In this document: piece by piece, positions 17,638 through 28,369 of the stretch | Position numbering within the stretch: the first letter of the stretch is position 1 | How the letters are laid out: every line of letters starts with the position of its first letter | Origin: an uncultured Kiloniella sp. | Lineage (GTDB): Bacteria; Pseudomonadota; Alphaproteobacteria; Kiloniellales; Kiloniellaceae | Direction: 5' to 3' | NCBI RefSeq assembly: GCF_937128705.1 | Contig: NZ_CAKZMP010000373.1 | Coordinates: 1 to 33,191 of the forward strand | Length of the DNA stretch: 33,191 nt | Notes under the pieces: model-generated | Seen by the model: the letters and a program-made list of their open reading frames with translations, nothing else | Told to the model about the DNA's origin: nothing | The model's database searches: none | Made by a program: the position numbers and the translations under genes

Positions 17638-18153
17638 TTGATAGATATAATTAGGGGAAAAGAACTCCCCGAACAAGTCGCAGCAGAAGAGAGCTTTTGT
17701 CGCCTTTATGATTATTGGCGTTCTGTTACCCCCAACGGCAGGATGCTTCCCGGTCGTCAGCATATAAACCCTGCTGATATAACCGATCTGTTAGGTCGGA
17801 TTGCCCTAGTTGATGTTCATCACAAAGAAAATGAAACACAATTCCAATATCGATTATGGGGATCAATTATGACAGAAATTATGGGCCAGGATTGTACGGG
17901 AAAGTTTATTCATAACTTGTTTTTTGGAAAGCAATTGGAAACAATTCATCATGCTTTTAAATCTGTTGTTGAGTTTGGGTGCCCTCATTTCTGTGAAGTG
18001 ACTTGGGGCGTCGAAGACAAAGAGTATCGGAAATACAAGCGTTTGCTCTTACCATTGGCCGCAGATGGAAAAAAGGTAAATATGATACTTGGAGCAATCG
18101 TTGAATCAGAGCCAACTGTCAAGCAATCTTCTTTTTCAAGATATGCCCATTAA
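17638..18153 (+). CDS. PAS_5-like domain protein of unknown function
   Basis: A 171-residue soluble protein resembling the PAS_5 (DUF1488-unrelated, PF07310-like) proteins common in marine alphaproteobacteria. Seen are LYDYWRSVTPNGRMLPGRQHINPADITDLLGRIALVDVH, FQYRLWGSIMTEIMGQDCTGK and a C-terminal KRLLLPLAADGKKVNMILGAIVE. Such proteins are single sensory folds without an output domain and their partners are unknown. A stop codon lies directly before the TTG at 17638, and GGATGAG lies upstream of it, so TTG is the best start; the next in-frame ATG is over 100 bases later and would cut the domain. TATGCTATACAT at 17592-17603 could be its -10 region. Confidence 0.7.
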   Translation: MIDIIRGKELPEQVAAEESFCRLYDYWRSVTPNGRMLPGRQHINPADITDLLGRIALVDVHHKENETQFQYRLWGSIMTEIMGQDCTGKFIHNLFFGKQLETIHHAFKSVVEFGCPHFCEVTWGVEDKEYRKYKRLLLPLAADGKKVNMILGAIVESEPTVKQSSFSRYAH

Positions 18154-18515
18154 GTACTGGTGCAGTATTCGTCTCATTCACATAGTATGAGATATGAAAA
18201 AAATTTCGGATGGATATTATATTCTCTTTTAGTTGTTTGTAGATGTTATTGTACTAGTACAACTTTGATATCTTTATAATTATAACGTTTCCTAATGTTT
18301 CCTTCTGATTTTTTGTGATATGTACATCAAAAATATTGAGCTGAAATTTTTGTGTTTCAATGTTTGCGATTTTATCAACGATTGTTGTCTTTTGAACAGT
18401 CTGTATCCGTGTCGCATCCGAGACAGCAGCCGTGAGCTCTTTCTGAAAATCATTCATGGCTAAAGCAACTAAAAAAATAGCCAGTATGAAATCTTACCGA
18501 TCAAGGGGAAAAGTT
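18154..18515. other. AT-rich 362-bp region before pyruvate carboxylase
   Basis: It contains a weak hairpin (arms TCTCAT 18172-18177 and ATGAGA 18187-18192), a perfect 14-bp palindrome TTGTACTAGTACAA (18249-18262) and one minus-strand open frame listed separately. The palindrome could be a repressor site for pyc. No other gene is seen. Confidence 0.5.
18254..18457 (-). CDS. Possible small protein, unrecognised
   Basis: A 67-residue frame divergent from pyc. It is soluble and fairly polar (KELTAAVSDATRIQTV near the start, KNQKETLGN near the end) and looks more protein-like than random AT-rich sequence, but there is no ribosome binding site and I recognise no family. It is compatible with neighbours only if pyc starts at GTG 18516. 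It may equally be chance. Confidence 0.25.
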   Translation of the reverse strand: MNDFQKELTAAVSDATRIQTVQKTTIVDKIANIETQKFQLNIFDVHITKNQKETLGNVIIIKISKLY

Positions 18516-21500
18516 GTGAGTGATCTCAAAAATAACAAAATCAAGAAATTGCTGGTGGCTAACCGCAGTGAGATTGCTATTCGTATATTCAGGGCTGCAA
18601 CTGAACTTGGTATTGAAACGGTTGCGATTTATTCGAATGAAGATCGTTTTGCCCTGCATCGTTTTAAAGCAGATGAAAGCTATCTTGTCGGTGAAGGGCA
18701 GGGACCTGTTCAGGCCTATCTGGGCATTGACGATATCCTGAGAGTAGCCAAAGAAGCGGGTGTTGATGCTATTCATCCGGGGTACGGATTTTTATCTGAA
18801 AATCCTGAATTTGCTGATGCATGTAAGGCTGCGGGCATTATTTTTGTTGGCCCTACAGGTGATACAATGCGCAGCCTTGGAAATAAGGTGTCGGCGCGTA
18901 ATTTGGCGGAGAAGGCTGGTGCGCCTGTGATGCCGGCAACCATTGCTTTGCCCCAAGATGATGCTGAAATCACAAAAATGGCTGCTGCAATTGGATATCC
19001 TTTGATGACGAAGGCCAGTTGGGGCGGTGGTGGTCGCGGTATGCGGGTTATCGAAACAGCCGAAGAGCTATTAGAACAAGTTGATGCTGCACGAAGAGAG
19101 TCTCTGGCGGCTTTTGGCAGTGACGAAGTCTATCTTGAGAAGCTGGTGCGCCGGGCGCGTCACGTTGAAGTTCAGATTATCGGCGATAGCCATGGAAATG
19201 TCGTTCATCTGTTTGAACGGGATTGTTCTGTCCAACGCCGTAATCAAAAAGTTGTTGAACGTGCACCGGCTCCTTATTTAAGCGCAGAACAACGTAAAGC
19301 CTTTTGTGATGCTGCTCTGGCCATTGCCAAAACCGCACATTATGGCAATGCGGGAACCGTTGAATTCCTGATGGATATGGACACGGATAACTTCTATTTC
19401 ATCGAAGTTAATCCAAGAGTTCAGGTTGAACATACCGTAACGGAAACCGTTACAGGTATTGATATTGTCCAGTCACAGATCAAAATTGCGGCTGGGGGCA
19501 AAATTGGCGATGCCTCTTCCGGTGTCCCCGTGCAACAGGATATCAAGCTTAATGGCAATGCAATTCAATGTCGTGTGACGACAGAAGATCCGGAAAATAA
19601 CTTTATCCCTGATTACGGTAAAATTCTGGCTTACAGAGGCGCGACTGGATTTGGTATTCGTCTCGACGGAGGCACAGCCTTTTCCGGTGCTGTTGTTACC
19701 CGTCATTATGATTCCCTGTTAGAAAAAGTAACTGCTTGGGGCGGAACACCGGATGAAGCAATCGCTCGTATGGACCGTGCGCTTCGTGAATTCCGGATCA
19801 GAGGTGTTTCCACCAACCTGACTTTCTTGGAAAATGTCTTATCACATCCGAAGTTCCGAGGCGGGGAATATACGACTAAGTTTATTGATGATACCCCGGA
19901 ACTCTTTCACATGCCCAAAAGGCGAGATCGGGCATCAAGACTGTTACGTTTCGTTGGCGATGTAATGGTGAACGGTAACGATGAAGTTGCGGGGCGTATT
20001 CACCCCGAAAATCCGCATGTCGCGCGTCTTCCTGTTATGTCAGCGGATAAAATTCCCGATGGGGCAAAGCAGATCCTGGATCAAAAGGGGCCAGAGGCTG
20101 TTGCAAAATGGATGAAGGAAGAAAAGCGTTTACTGGTAACGGACACAACCTTTCGTGATGCACACCAATCTTTGCTTGCAACCAGAGTGCGGACGAGTGA
20201 TTTAACCTCTATTGCACCATACTATGCAGAAAATCTGAGTAATCTCTTTTCTATGGAGTGCTGGGGGGGAGCGACATTTGATGTATCAATGCGGTTCTTA
20301 AAGGAATGTCCTTGGGAACGTTTGGAGAAGCTCAGAGCCACAATGCCTAATCTGTTGACGCAGATGCTACTCAGGGCTTCTAACGGCGTTGGTTATACCA
20401 ACTATCCTGATAACGTCGTTAAATATTTTGTACAGCAATCGGCAGATGCTGGAATGGATGTATTCCGTGTCTTTGACAGCCTGAACTGGGTTGAGAATAT
20501 GCGTGTTGCCATGGATGCTGTTTGTGAGACAGGGAAAATCTGTGAGGCGGCGATCTGTTACACAGGGGATATTCTAGCCCCCTCAAGACCCAAATACGAT
20601 CTGAAATATTATGTGAATATGGCTAAGGAGTTGGAATCTGCTGGTGCACATATTCTGTGTATCAAGGATATGGCCGGCCTTTTGAAGCCAGCAGCAGCCA
20701 AAGTTCTGATCAAAGCGCTTAAGGACGAAGTTGGTTTACCAATCCATTTCCACACACACGATACCAGCGGTATTTCTGCTGCGACCGTGATGGCTGCTGC
20801 CGAAGCAGGTGTGGATGCGGTTGATGCCTGTATTGATTCTATGAGTGGGCTGACATCCCAACCAAGTCTTGGGTCTATCGCAGCTGCACTCCGTAATACA
20901 GAGCGGGATACAGGTTTGGACGATGGTTCCCTACAGGAACTTTCCAGCTATTGGGAACAGGTGAGGGCAAATTATATTGGCTTTGAAAGTGATATCAAAA
21001 GCGGTACGTCTGATGTTTATCATCATGAAATGCCAGGTGGCCAATATACGAATCTTCGTCAGCAAGCTCGATCTCTTGGTATTGAAGAACGCTGGCCGGA
21101 AGTATCCAAAGCCTATGCCAACGTCAATGATATGTTTGGTGATATTGTCAAAGTAACGCCGTCCTCGAAGGTCGTCGGTGATATGGCATTGATGATGGTA
21201 ACAAGCGACCTTTCCCGTTCTGATGTTGAAAATCCGAATAAAGAGATTGCTTTTCCTGAATCGGTCGTTTCTTTCTTCAAGGGTGATTTGGGGCAGCCTG
21301 TGGGTGGGTTCCCTGCTTCTTTACAGGCAAAAGTACTCAAAGGCGATACTGCAATCACAGAGCGTCCGGGGTCTTTGATGCCTGCAGCTGATCTTGACGC
21401 GGAACGGGCTGAAGTTGAGAAAAAAGTAGAGCGAACAATTACTGACAATGAGTTTGCATCCTACTTGATGTATCCGCAGGTTTTTATTGATTTTGCTCAA

Positions 21501-21974
21501 CATCAACGGAATTTCGGCAGTGTTTCTGTTTTACCTACGCCGGTATTTTTCTATGGAATGGACGTTGGGGAAGAGCTTTCTGTTCATATTGATCAGGGCA
21601 AGACCTTGATCATTCGTTTCAGAGCGATCAGTGATCCCGATGATGAGGGCGTTTGTACTGTTTTCTTTGAACTCAACGGTCAGCCTAGGAACGTGAAGGT
21701 TCTGGATCGTAGCAGGGCTTCTGCAAAAGAAGCTCATCCAAAGGCTGATTCAGGGAATTCGGATCATCTGGGTGCGCCAATGCCGGGTTTGATCGTGACG
21801 GTTTCTGTTGGCGAAGGTGATCAGGTCGAACAGGGGGATGTTCTGATGTCGATTGAGGCGATGAAGATGCAAACCTCTGTACTTGCTGAAAAGTCAGGCA
21901 GGGTGAACAAGATTTTTGTCGCGCCGGGATCAAAAGTTGAAACGAAAGATCTTTTGGCAATCATAGAAGATTAA
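18516..21974 (+). CDS. pyc: Pyruvate carboxylase
   Basis: A full-length biotin enzyme of 1152 residues making oxaloacetate from pyruvate, bicarbonate and ATP. Order: biotin carboxylase (KKLLVANRSEIAIRIFRAA at the start, GGGGRGMRV ATP-grasp loop, FIEVNPRVQVEHTVTE), carboxyltransferase (VTDTTFRDAHQSLLATR near 538, then the CWGGATFDV and HFHTHDT segments), and a C-terminal biotinyl domain with the carrier lysine in EAMKM near 1117. I start at GTG 18516 because AAGGGG lies 7 bases upstream and the resulting protein has the family length; ATG 18456 would add 20 basic residues. The biotin operon nearby supplies its cofactor. A perfect hairpin terminator follows. Confidence 0.95.
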   Translation: MSDLKNNKIKKLLVANRSEIAIRIFRAATELGIETVAIYSNEDRFALHRFKADESYLVGEGQGPVQAYLGIDDILRVAKEAGVDAIHPGYGFLSENPEFADACKAAGIIFVGPTGDTMRSLGNKVSARNLAEKAGAPVMPATIALPQDDAEITKMAAAIGYPLMTKASWGGGGRGMRVIETAEELLEQVDAARRESLAAFGSDEVYLEKLVRRARHVEVQIIGDSHGNVVHLFERDCSVQRRNQKVVERAPAPYLSAEQRKAFCDAALAIAKTAHYGNAGTVEFLMDMDTDNFYFIEVNPRVQVEHTVTETVTGIDIVQSQIKIAAGGKIGDASSGVPVQQDIKLNGNAIQCRVTTEDPENNFIPDYGKILAYRGATGFGIRLDGGTAFSGAVVTRHYDSLLEKVTAWGGTPDEAIARMDRALREFRIRGVSTNLTFLENVLSHPKFRGGEYTTKFIDDTPELFHMPKRRDRASRLLRFVGDVMVNGNDEVAGRIHPENPHVARLPVMSADKIPDGAKQILDQKGPEAVAKWMKEEKRLLVTDTTFRDAHQSLLATRVRTSDLTSIAPYYAENLSNLFSMECWGGATFDVSMRFLKECPWERLEKLRATMPNLLTQMLLRASNGVGYTNYPDNVVKYFVQQSADAGMDVFRVFDSLNWVENMRVAMDAVCETGKICEAAICYTGDILAPSRPKYDLKYYVNMAKELESAGAHILCIKDMAGLLKPAAAKVLIKALKDEVGLPIHFHTHDTSGISAATVMAAAEAGVDAVDACIDSMSGLTSQPSLGSIAAALRNTERDTGLDDGSLQELSSYWEQVRANYIGFESDIKSGTSDVYHHEMPGGQYTNLRQQARSLGIEERWPEVSKAYANVNDMFGDIVKVTPSSKVVGDMALMMVTSDLSRSDVENPNKEIAFPESVVSFFKGDLGQPVGGFPASLQAKVLKGDTAITERPGSLMPAADLDAERAEVEKKVERTITDNEFASYLMYPQVFIDFAQHQRNFGSVSVLPTPVFFYGMDVGEELSVHIDQGKTLIIRFRAISDPDDEGVCTVFFELNGQPRNVKVLDRSRASAKEAHPKADSGNSDHLGAPMPGLIVTVSVGEGDQVEQGDVLMSIEAMKMQTSVLAEKSGRVNKIFVAPGSKVETKDLLAIIED

Positions 21975-21977
21975 AAG

Positions 21978-22011
21978 AATAGCCTCACTCATATTTGTGA
22001 GTGAGGCTATT
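21978..22011. terminator. Bidirectional terminator between pyc and thiE
   Basis: Perfect 14-bp stem AATAGCCTCACTCA (21978-21991) / complement (21998-22011) with a TATTTG loop. It lies 3 bp after the pyc stop and 8 bp from the thiE stop, between convergent genes. T-runs are short, so efficiency is uncertain. Confidence 0.8.
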
Positions 22012-22019
22012 TTACGAAG

Positions 22020-22631
22020 CTAATCTATTTCGAGTTGTGATGCGCTTAACTCAAGCCATTCTTGAAGGCGTTCTTCGGGACTGTCGTTGTAAAGAACATC
22101 TGTCACAACGCAGATAATATCGGCACCTGCGGCATAGATATCCGGCGCACGTTCCACGGATAGTCCCCCGATAGCAACAAGAGGCGTATCGCCAACCATC
22201 TCTTTCCAGCGACTAACATTTTCAGCCCCCTGCGGGGCCCAATGCATTTTCTTCAAAATGGTCGGATAGACTGGGCCTAATGCAACATATTCAGGTTCCA
22301 GGTCCAATGCGCGTTCCAGTTCACCTTCGTCATGGGTGCTGATGCCAAGTTTTAGTCCTGCGTCTCGAATAGCGCCGATATCGGCATCATCCAAATCTTC
22401 CTGCCCCAAGTGGATGAAATCACAGCCAAGTTCAATCGCCAATTCCCAATAGTCATTGACGACCAACTGTGCACCATATTCGTTGCACTGTTCCTGTGCG
22501 TAGGTGATTTGTTCTCTGATCTGTTCTTCTGATGCGTCTTTTATGCGAAGTTGGACAAGCTTAAGCCCCAGAGGCAAAAATCTTGGCAACCATTTGGCAT
22601 CATCGACGATTTGATAAAAGGGATTAAGCAT
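22020..22631 (-). CDS. thiE: Thiamine-phosphate synthase
   Basis: A 203-residue TIM-barrel enzyme that joins HMP-PP and thiazole phosphate into thiamine phosphate. Seen are [10 protein letters not shown] near residue 25, [50 protein letters not shown] and a phosphate loop [21 protein letters not shown] use the ATG at 22631 ([11 protein letters not shown]), which overlaps the end of thiG by 8 bases; a longer frame from 22745 lies entirely inside thiG and adds no family sequence. Last gene of the thi operon. Confidence 0.93.
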   Translation of the reverse strand: MLNPFYQIVDDAKWLPRFLPLGLKLVQLRIKDASEEQIREQITYAQEQCNEYGAQLVVNDYWELAIELGCDFIHLGQEDLDDADIGAIRDAGLKLGISTHDEGELERALDLEPEYVALGPVYPTILKKMHWAPQGAENVSRWKEMVGDTPLVAIGGLSVERAPDIYAAGADIICVVTDVLYNDSPEERLQEWLELSASQLEID

Positions 22632-23412
22632 GATCTTGGTTCCAAAATGGTAGTCCGGCAACGGGGGTTGAAGGGGCAGCCATATCACGTTTTTCGATGG
22701 GGTCTGCTGTGTAACATTGCAGGCCGCTTTCAATTGCAAGGGCAAAGGCTTTGGCCATAAGAACAGGATCGCCTGCTTTTGCCACTGCTGTATTTAACAG
22801 CACAGCATCGTAACCAAGTTCCATTGCTGCAGCTGCATGTGATGGCAACCCGATACCGGCATCAACAATCAGCGGAATGTCCGGAAAGTGTGCCCGTAAG
22901 GATCTAAGGCCGTAGATATTGTTCAAACCCCGCCCGCTACCGATAGGGGCACCCCATGGCATTAAAACCTCACAACCAGCGGCGATTAGCTTGTCAGCCA
23001 CAACAAGATCTTCCGTTGTGTACGGGAATACCTGAAAGCCTTCTTCGGTCAAAATTCGCGCAGCTTCGACCAAGCCAAAAACATCGGGTTGCAGGCTATC
23101 ATCTTCACCGATAACTTCAAGTTTGACCCAGGGTGTTTCAAAAATTTCGCGCGCCATGTGCGCAGTGGTAACAGCTTCCTTTACGCTTTTGCATCCGGCA
23201 GTATTGGGAAGAACTTTTGCACCGCTGTCCTTGATAAAAGACCAGAAATTTTGCCCTGCTTGTTCTGTCCCTGACTCTCTGCGGAGTGAAACCGTGACGA
23301 TTTCGGCTTGAGAAGCCTTGATGGCTTCGAGCATGATTGCCGGTGAAGGGTAGAGAGCTGTGCCAATAAGAAACCGTGATGCTATCTCTTCGTCGTAAAA
23401 CTTAATTGTCAT
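22624..23412 (-). CDS. thiG: Thiazole synthase
   Basis: A 262-residue TIM-barrel enzyme building thiazole phosphate from deoxyxylulose phosphate, ThiO-derived iminoglycine and the ThiS thiocarboxylate. Seen are [33 protein letters not shown], the Schiff-base lysine in [10 protein letters not shown]-like [42 protein letters not shown] and LLNTAVAKA. The ATG at 23412 lies two bases after the thiS stop with a GAGG overlap of that stop; a TTG two codons earlier is not needed. Confidence 0.95.
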   Translation of the reverse strand: MTIKFYDEEIASRFLIGTALYPSPAIMLEAIKASQAEIVTVSLRRESGTEQAGQNFWSFIKDSGAKVLPNTAGCKSVKEAVTTAHMAREIFETPWVKLEVIGEDDSLQPDVFGLVEAARILTEEGFQVFPYTTEDLVVADKLIAAGCEVLMPWGAPIGSGRGLNNIYGLRSLRAHFPDIPLIVDAGIGLPSHAAAAMELGYDAVLLNTAVAKAGDPVLMAKAFALAIESGLQCYTADPIEKRDMAAPSTPVAGLPFWNQDHA

Positions 23413-23414
23413 CC

Positions 23415-23612
23415 TCAACCACCTTGCATTGGGGCGACGATCTCAATTTGATCGCCGTCCTCAATTTTCTGTTCATGACGCATACTTGCCGGGGCAAGGG
23501 TGCCGTTAACGGCTGTTGCCACTTTTGCCGTTCCATATCCCTGTTCTGCCAATAGCTCAGCGAGTGAAGCGGCATGTGTCGTGACAGGTTGCCCGTTTAA
23601 TACAATATTCAT
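23415..23612 (-). CDS. thiS: Sulfur carrier protein ThiS
   Basis: A 65-residue ubiquitin-like sulfur carrier ending in the required Gly-Gly (IVAPMQGG). [10 protein letters not shown] and [11 protein letters not shown] are typical. The C-terminal glycine is adenylated and thiocarboxylated, then donates sulfur to ThiG. Its ATG overlaps the thiO stop as ATGA, and thiG starts two bases after its stop, so the three are translationally coupled. Confidence 0.95.
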   Translation of the reverse strand: MNIVLNGQPVTTHAASLAELLAEQGYGTAKVATAVNGTLAPASMRHEQKIEDGDQIEIVAPMQGG

Positions 23613-24634
23613 TCTATATTTCCTGTTGATAGCGCAGGTTCATTTGGATGCTCAGCTGTTGAGTTTAAGCGCAAGACTTGTTCCACTAGACGTTTTGCCA
23701 TTGCAGGCGCAGCTAGATATCCGTGTCGATACATACCATTTAAATAAGTGGTGTGACCCTTGTGAATTATCTTTGGCAGATTGTCGGGGAAAGCAGGGCG
23801 AGCATCAACACCTATTTCAACAATCTCTGCCTCGCCAAAGGCTGGATGTAAGGCATAGGCCGCTGATAGAAGCTCTAAGATGGAACGAACCGTGGCGCCG
23901 GATCTATTTTCGTTTTCAATCATTGTTGCGCCGACCATAAAAAGTCCGTTGTCTCTGGGCACGATATAGAGCGGAATTCTGGGATGCAACAAACGAACTG
24001 GCCGAGAGAGTTTTACCTCATTGCTTTTGATCAATATCATTTCGCCCTTTACGCCACGCAATTCATCTAAATGATCTTTTGCTGCCAACCCGCGACAGTC
24101 AATCCTATGATCTGCTTTCGAGGGAGCATCAAGCTCTTTTGCTGAAAAAGAGGTGTTTGGCTGAAATTTAACGCCCATATTTTCGAGATAATTTACCAGT
24201 TCAGGTAATACCTGCCTGGGGTCAAAGTGTGCTTCTTCTGGATAATAAAGTCCGGAGCTAAAGCGGTCTGCAAGATCGGGTTCCAATACTGCTATTTGAT
24301 CTTGTTTGACCTCTTGCCAATTTTCTGTCCTGCGGCCAAAGCGTTTCAGGTCTGGTAAATCACGAGATGTTGCAACAACCAGTGTTCCTTTTTTTTGGTA
24401 AGAAGATGTGAAATTTTCCCAGAATTTCATAGATTCCAAGCCGAGTTCACCGATTAGTGGTTCCGCACTTTCCATCTCGCACCAAGGGGCCAGCATGCCG
24501 CCCGCCCACCAGGAACAACAATTCTCATCTGGTCCATTACTGGATGAGATAATGGTAACGTCACATTTTTTTTCTGCGAAAAATGCAGCACAGGAAAGAC
24601 CGACAATGCCAGATCCAATAATTTCAATTTTCAT
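23609..24634 (-). CDS. thiO: Glycine oxidase
   Basis: A 341-residue FAD-dependent amine oxidase that oxidises glycine to iminoglycine for thiazole formation, the aerobic alternative to ThiH. The N-terminal dinucleotide fold IEIIGSGIVGLSCAAFFAEK, CCSWWAGGMLAPWCE, YIVPRDNGLFMVGATM and the C-terminal YLNGMYRHGYLAAPAMA are seen. ATG 24634 lies two bases after the thiC stop. Confidence 0.92.
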   Translation of the reverse strand: MKIEIIGSGIVGLSCAAFFAEKKCDVTIISSSNGPDENCCSWWAGGMLAPWCEMESAEPLIGELGLESMKFWENFTSSYQKKGTLVVATSRDLPDLKRFGRRTENWQEVKQDQIAVLEPDLADRFSSGLYYPEEAHFDPRQVLPELVNYLENMGVKFQPNTSFSAKELDAPSKADHRIDCRGLAAKDHLDELRGVKGEMILIKSNEVKLSRPVRLLHPRIPLYIVPRDNGLFMVGATMIENENRSGATVRSILELLSAAYALHPAFGEAEIVEIGVDARPAFPDNLPKIIHKGHTTYLNGMYRHGYLAAPAMAKRLVEQVLRLNSTAEHPNEPALSTGNIE

Positions 24635-24636
24635 AG

Positions 24637-26559
<1,923 letters not shown>

Positions 26560-26626
26560 CGGGGAGCTTGGGGAGGTTTTGACAAATTGATACTGCTCTG
26601 AATTGAGAGTCGTTTTTGCCTATATT

Positions 26627-26719
26627 CCAATCCCTTCGCCGGCATTACCCGGATCAGGTTCGAAGGGTCCTGTACTTAATGATTACAATCTCAGCCGTAT
26701 TTATACGGCACCCCTAGGA
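26627..26719 (-). promoter_or_regulatory. TPP riboswitch (THI element)
   Basis: The transcript has the conserved parts in order: 5' GGGGTGCC (about 26715-26708), GGCTGAGA, then ACCCTTCGAACCTGATC and CCGGGTAATGCC, closing with GCGAAGGGA near 26631. It binds thiamine pyrophosphate and shuts off thiCOSGE. The distance of about 105 nt to the thiC ATG leaves room for the expression platform. Confidence 0.95.
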
Positions 26720-26727
26720 AACTAAAG

Positions 26728-26756
26728 TTTATAAAAGATAGAGCTTCAATAGACAA
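26728..26756 (-). promoter_or_regulatory. Probable thiC promoter
   Basis: TTGTCT (26756-26751) and TATAAA (26733-26728) are 17 bp apart, placing the start near 26721, directly at the 5' end of the riboswitch. Confidence 0.5.
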
Positions 26757-26876
26757 GCATGTTAGGCTTGGACTCAATATATTTATAAATTGGTCTACGG
26801 TGTATTCGCGTTTGATTTATCGTTAGAACTATTTATAGGCTATAATTTTAGCCAAGATAGATTTATTGATCCCAAA

Positions 26877-26917
26877 TTGATATGAATCAAAACAGGTTTT
26901 GTTTGTAAGTGTATTAT
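26877..26917 (+). promoter_or_regulatory. FNR-type box and -10 for napE
   Basis: TTGATATGAATCAA (26877-26890) matches the FNR/Anr consensus TTGATNNNNATCAA exactly. A TATTAT hexamer at 26912-26917 puts the start near 26924-26925, 41 bp from the box centre, the class II activator geometry. Activation under low oxygen is inferred. Confidence 0.75.
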
Positions 26918-26991
26918 GGGTAACTGAATTAAAAGTTTTCGTGCGTCTGCAAAGACGTTTTCTCAAGCGATGTTAACCAGAGGGATGTAAC

Positions 26992-27162
26992 GTGCAAGAA
27001 GCTCCAACTGCAACACATGAGAAAACCAAGACACAAGAAGTGTCATTGTTCATGTTTTTGGCCGCAGGCCTTATTCCTGCGCTAACAATTGCCTTGGTCG
27101 GTGCCTATGGCTTTTCAATCTGGATGTATCAGATTTTTATCTCAGGCCCACCAACACAATAA
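26992..27162 (+). CDS. napE: Periplasmic nitrate reductase membrane subunit NapE
   Basis: A 56-residue protein starting at GTG with GAGGG seven bases upstream. The N-terminal 16 residues are polar; one membrane segment follows (about 17-42, LFMFLAAGLIPALTIALVGA) and then YGFSIWMYQIFISGPP, the NapE pattern. NapE is a small inner-membrane protein of unclear role in some nap operons, where it normally comes first. Here it stands alone, on the strand opposite napDABC and pointing at the operon end, with its own FNR box and terminator. Confidence 0.85.
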   Translation: MQEAPTATHEKTKTQEVSLFMFLAAGLIPALTIALVGAYGFSIWMYQIFISGPPTQ

Positions 27163-27184
27163 AGGCAAACTGGTTTGTGTAAGT

Positions 27185-27220
27185 AAAAAAACTCAGATGG
27201 AAACATCTGAGTTTTTTTTT
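27185..27220 (+). terminator. Rho-independent terminator after napE
   Basis: Stem ACTCAGATG/CATCTGAGT extended by A-T pairs, arms 27185-27199 and 27204-27218, around a GAAA tetraloop, then a run of T. It may act in both directions. Confidence 0.9.
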
Positions 27221-27233
27221 GGTTAATTTGCTT

Positions 27234-27265
27234 AAAAAAAAACGGGCCGTTAAAAGGCCCGTTTT
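27234..27265 (-). terminator. Rho-independent terminator after napC
   Basis: Arms 27256-27265 and 27239-27248 (GGGCC core) pair over 10 bp with a 7-nt loop. On the minus strand a nine-base T-run follows. It ends the nap operon. Confidence 0.9.
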
Positions 27266-27295
27266 ATCGTAAGATCTGTGTAATAAGATTATTTT

Positions 27296-27907
27296 TTATT
27301 CCCAGCCTTCAACACCTGTCATGTCCGGTAGTTCGTGTGCGATACCTTTGTGACAATCGATACAGGTTTTCTCACCAGTAAACAGGAACGCTTGGTGCGC
27401 TTCGGCGGCCCGGGTAGACTGTACTGTGATGTCCATTGATTCAGTAGAGTGGCAGTTCCGACATTCTAATGAGTTGTTCGCTTTCAGGCGCTCCCATTCG
27501 TGTCCGGCAAGGCGTCTTCGTTCTGCCTGGAATTTTTCACGGGTGTTGATTGTGCCAAATAGCTTGCCCCACACTTCTTTGGATGCTTGCATTTTACGAG
27601 AGATCTTGTCTGTCCAGTTATGTGGAACGTGACAATCCGGGCATGTTGCCCTTACGCCAGATCTGTTGCTGTAGTGAATGGTTGGTTTTAGCTCAACAAA
27701 AACGTTGTCGCCCATTTCATGACAACTAACACAGAATTCTTCCGTATTGGTCAATTCAAGGGCGGTGTTGAAACCACCCCAGAACATAACACCAGCGACA
27801 AAGCCACCAATGGTTAGAAATCCAATAGAAAGATGCTTGGCTGGGCGATTGGCACTGGACCAGATCCTACAGGCAAATCCCCATAATTTTTTGATAGGTG
27901 TCAACAT
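27296..27907 (-). CDS. napC: Tetraheme cytochrome c NapC
   Basis: A 203-residue membrane-anchored cytochrome of the NapC/NirT family carrying electrons from quinol to NapAB. One N-terminal membrane helix (about 27-48) is followed by four CXXCH haem sites: CVSCH, CPDCH, CRNCH and CIDCH. The start ATG is 8 bases after the napB stop. Last gene of napDABC, ended by a hairpin terminator. Confidence 0.95.
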   Translation of the reverse strand: MLTPIKKLWGFACRIWSSANRPAKHLSIGFLTIGGFVAGVMFWGGFNTALELTNTEEFCVSCHEMGDNVFVELKPTIHYSNRSGVRATCPDCHVPHNWTDKISRKMQASKEVWGKLFGTINTREKFQAERRRLAGHEWERLKANNSLECRNCHSTESMDITVQSTRAAEAHQAFLFTGEKTCIDCHKGIAHELPDMTGVEGWE

Positions 27908-27915
27908 GGTTTTGC

Positions 27916-28368
27916 CTATTCACCCTTTATGATGTGTTCGACGTCAATGAACTCGTTCTCTACGAGCGGTGGTGCTGTGACCTGAGTAACGTGACATTGA
28001 TTGCAGAAATATCTACGAGGTGAAACAGTTGCCAGTACTTGATTGTCCCGATCCATATAGTGGGTCACGCTTACCATCGGCGCCTGAGATTCACCTGTAC
28101 GTGTTCTTGCGTGACAGGAAAGGCACTTGTTCGCATTTAAAGATATTTCATAATCTCTGGTTTGGTGCGGGATGGTCGGCGGCTGTTCAGGATAGTTTCG
28201 AACACGCTTTACATCGTTGTTTTCTACCTTGTTCATTTTCGGGGCTTGTGCTTCGGAAGCAATAGGTTCCCCCTGTCTCAAGGTTGCCGCTCCATCAGAA
28301 AATGCAGCAGTACTTGCAAGTGCCATAAGGCCGACAGCAGCAGTGATGTTTACAAGAAGGCGTTTCAT
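27916..28368 (-). CDS. napB: Diheme cytochrome c NapB
   Basis: A 150-residue periplasmic protein with an N-terminal signal peptide ([19 protein letters not shown], cleavage probably near AAFSDG) and two CXXCH haem sites, CLSCH and CNQCH. It passes electrons from NapC to NapA. The ATG at 28368 is one base after the napA stop and has GGAGAG within the end of napA; upstream TTG 28389 is not needed. Confidence 0.95.
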   Translation of the reverse strand: MKRLLVNITAAVGLMALASTAAFSDGAATLRQGEPIASEAQAPKMNKVENNDVKRVRNYPEQPPTIPHQTRDYEISLNANKCLSCHARTRTGESQAPMVSVTHYMDRDNQVLATVSPRRYFCNQCHVTQVTAPPLVENEFIDVEHIIKGE

Positions 28369-28369
28369 T

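Noticed and set aside
18456-18515. ATG 18456 as the start of pyruvate carboxylase
   Set aside because: GTG 18516 has AAGGGG at good spacing and gives the usual length; the extra 20 residues are basic and unlike the family.
22632-22745. Longer thiE frame from 22745
   Set aside because: The extension lies wholly inside thiG in another frame and carries no ThiE sequence.
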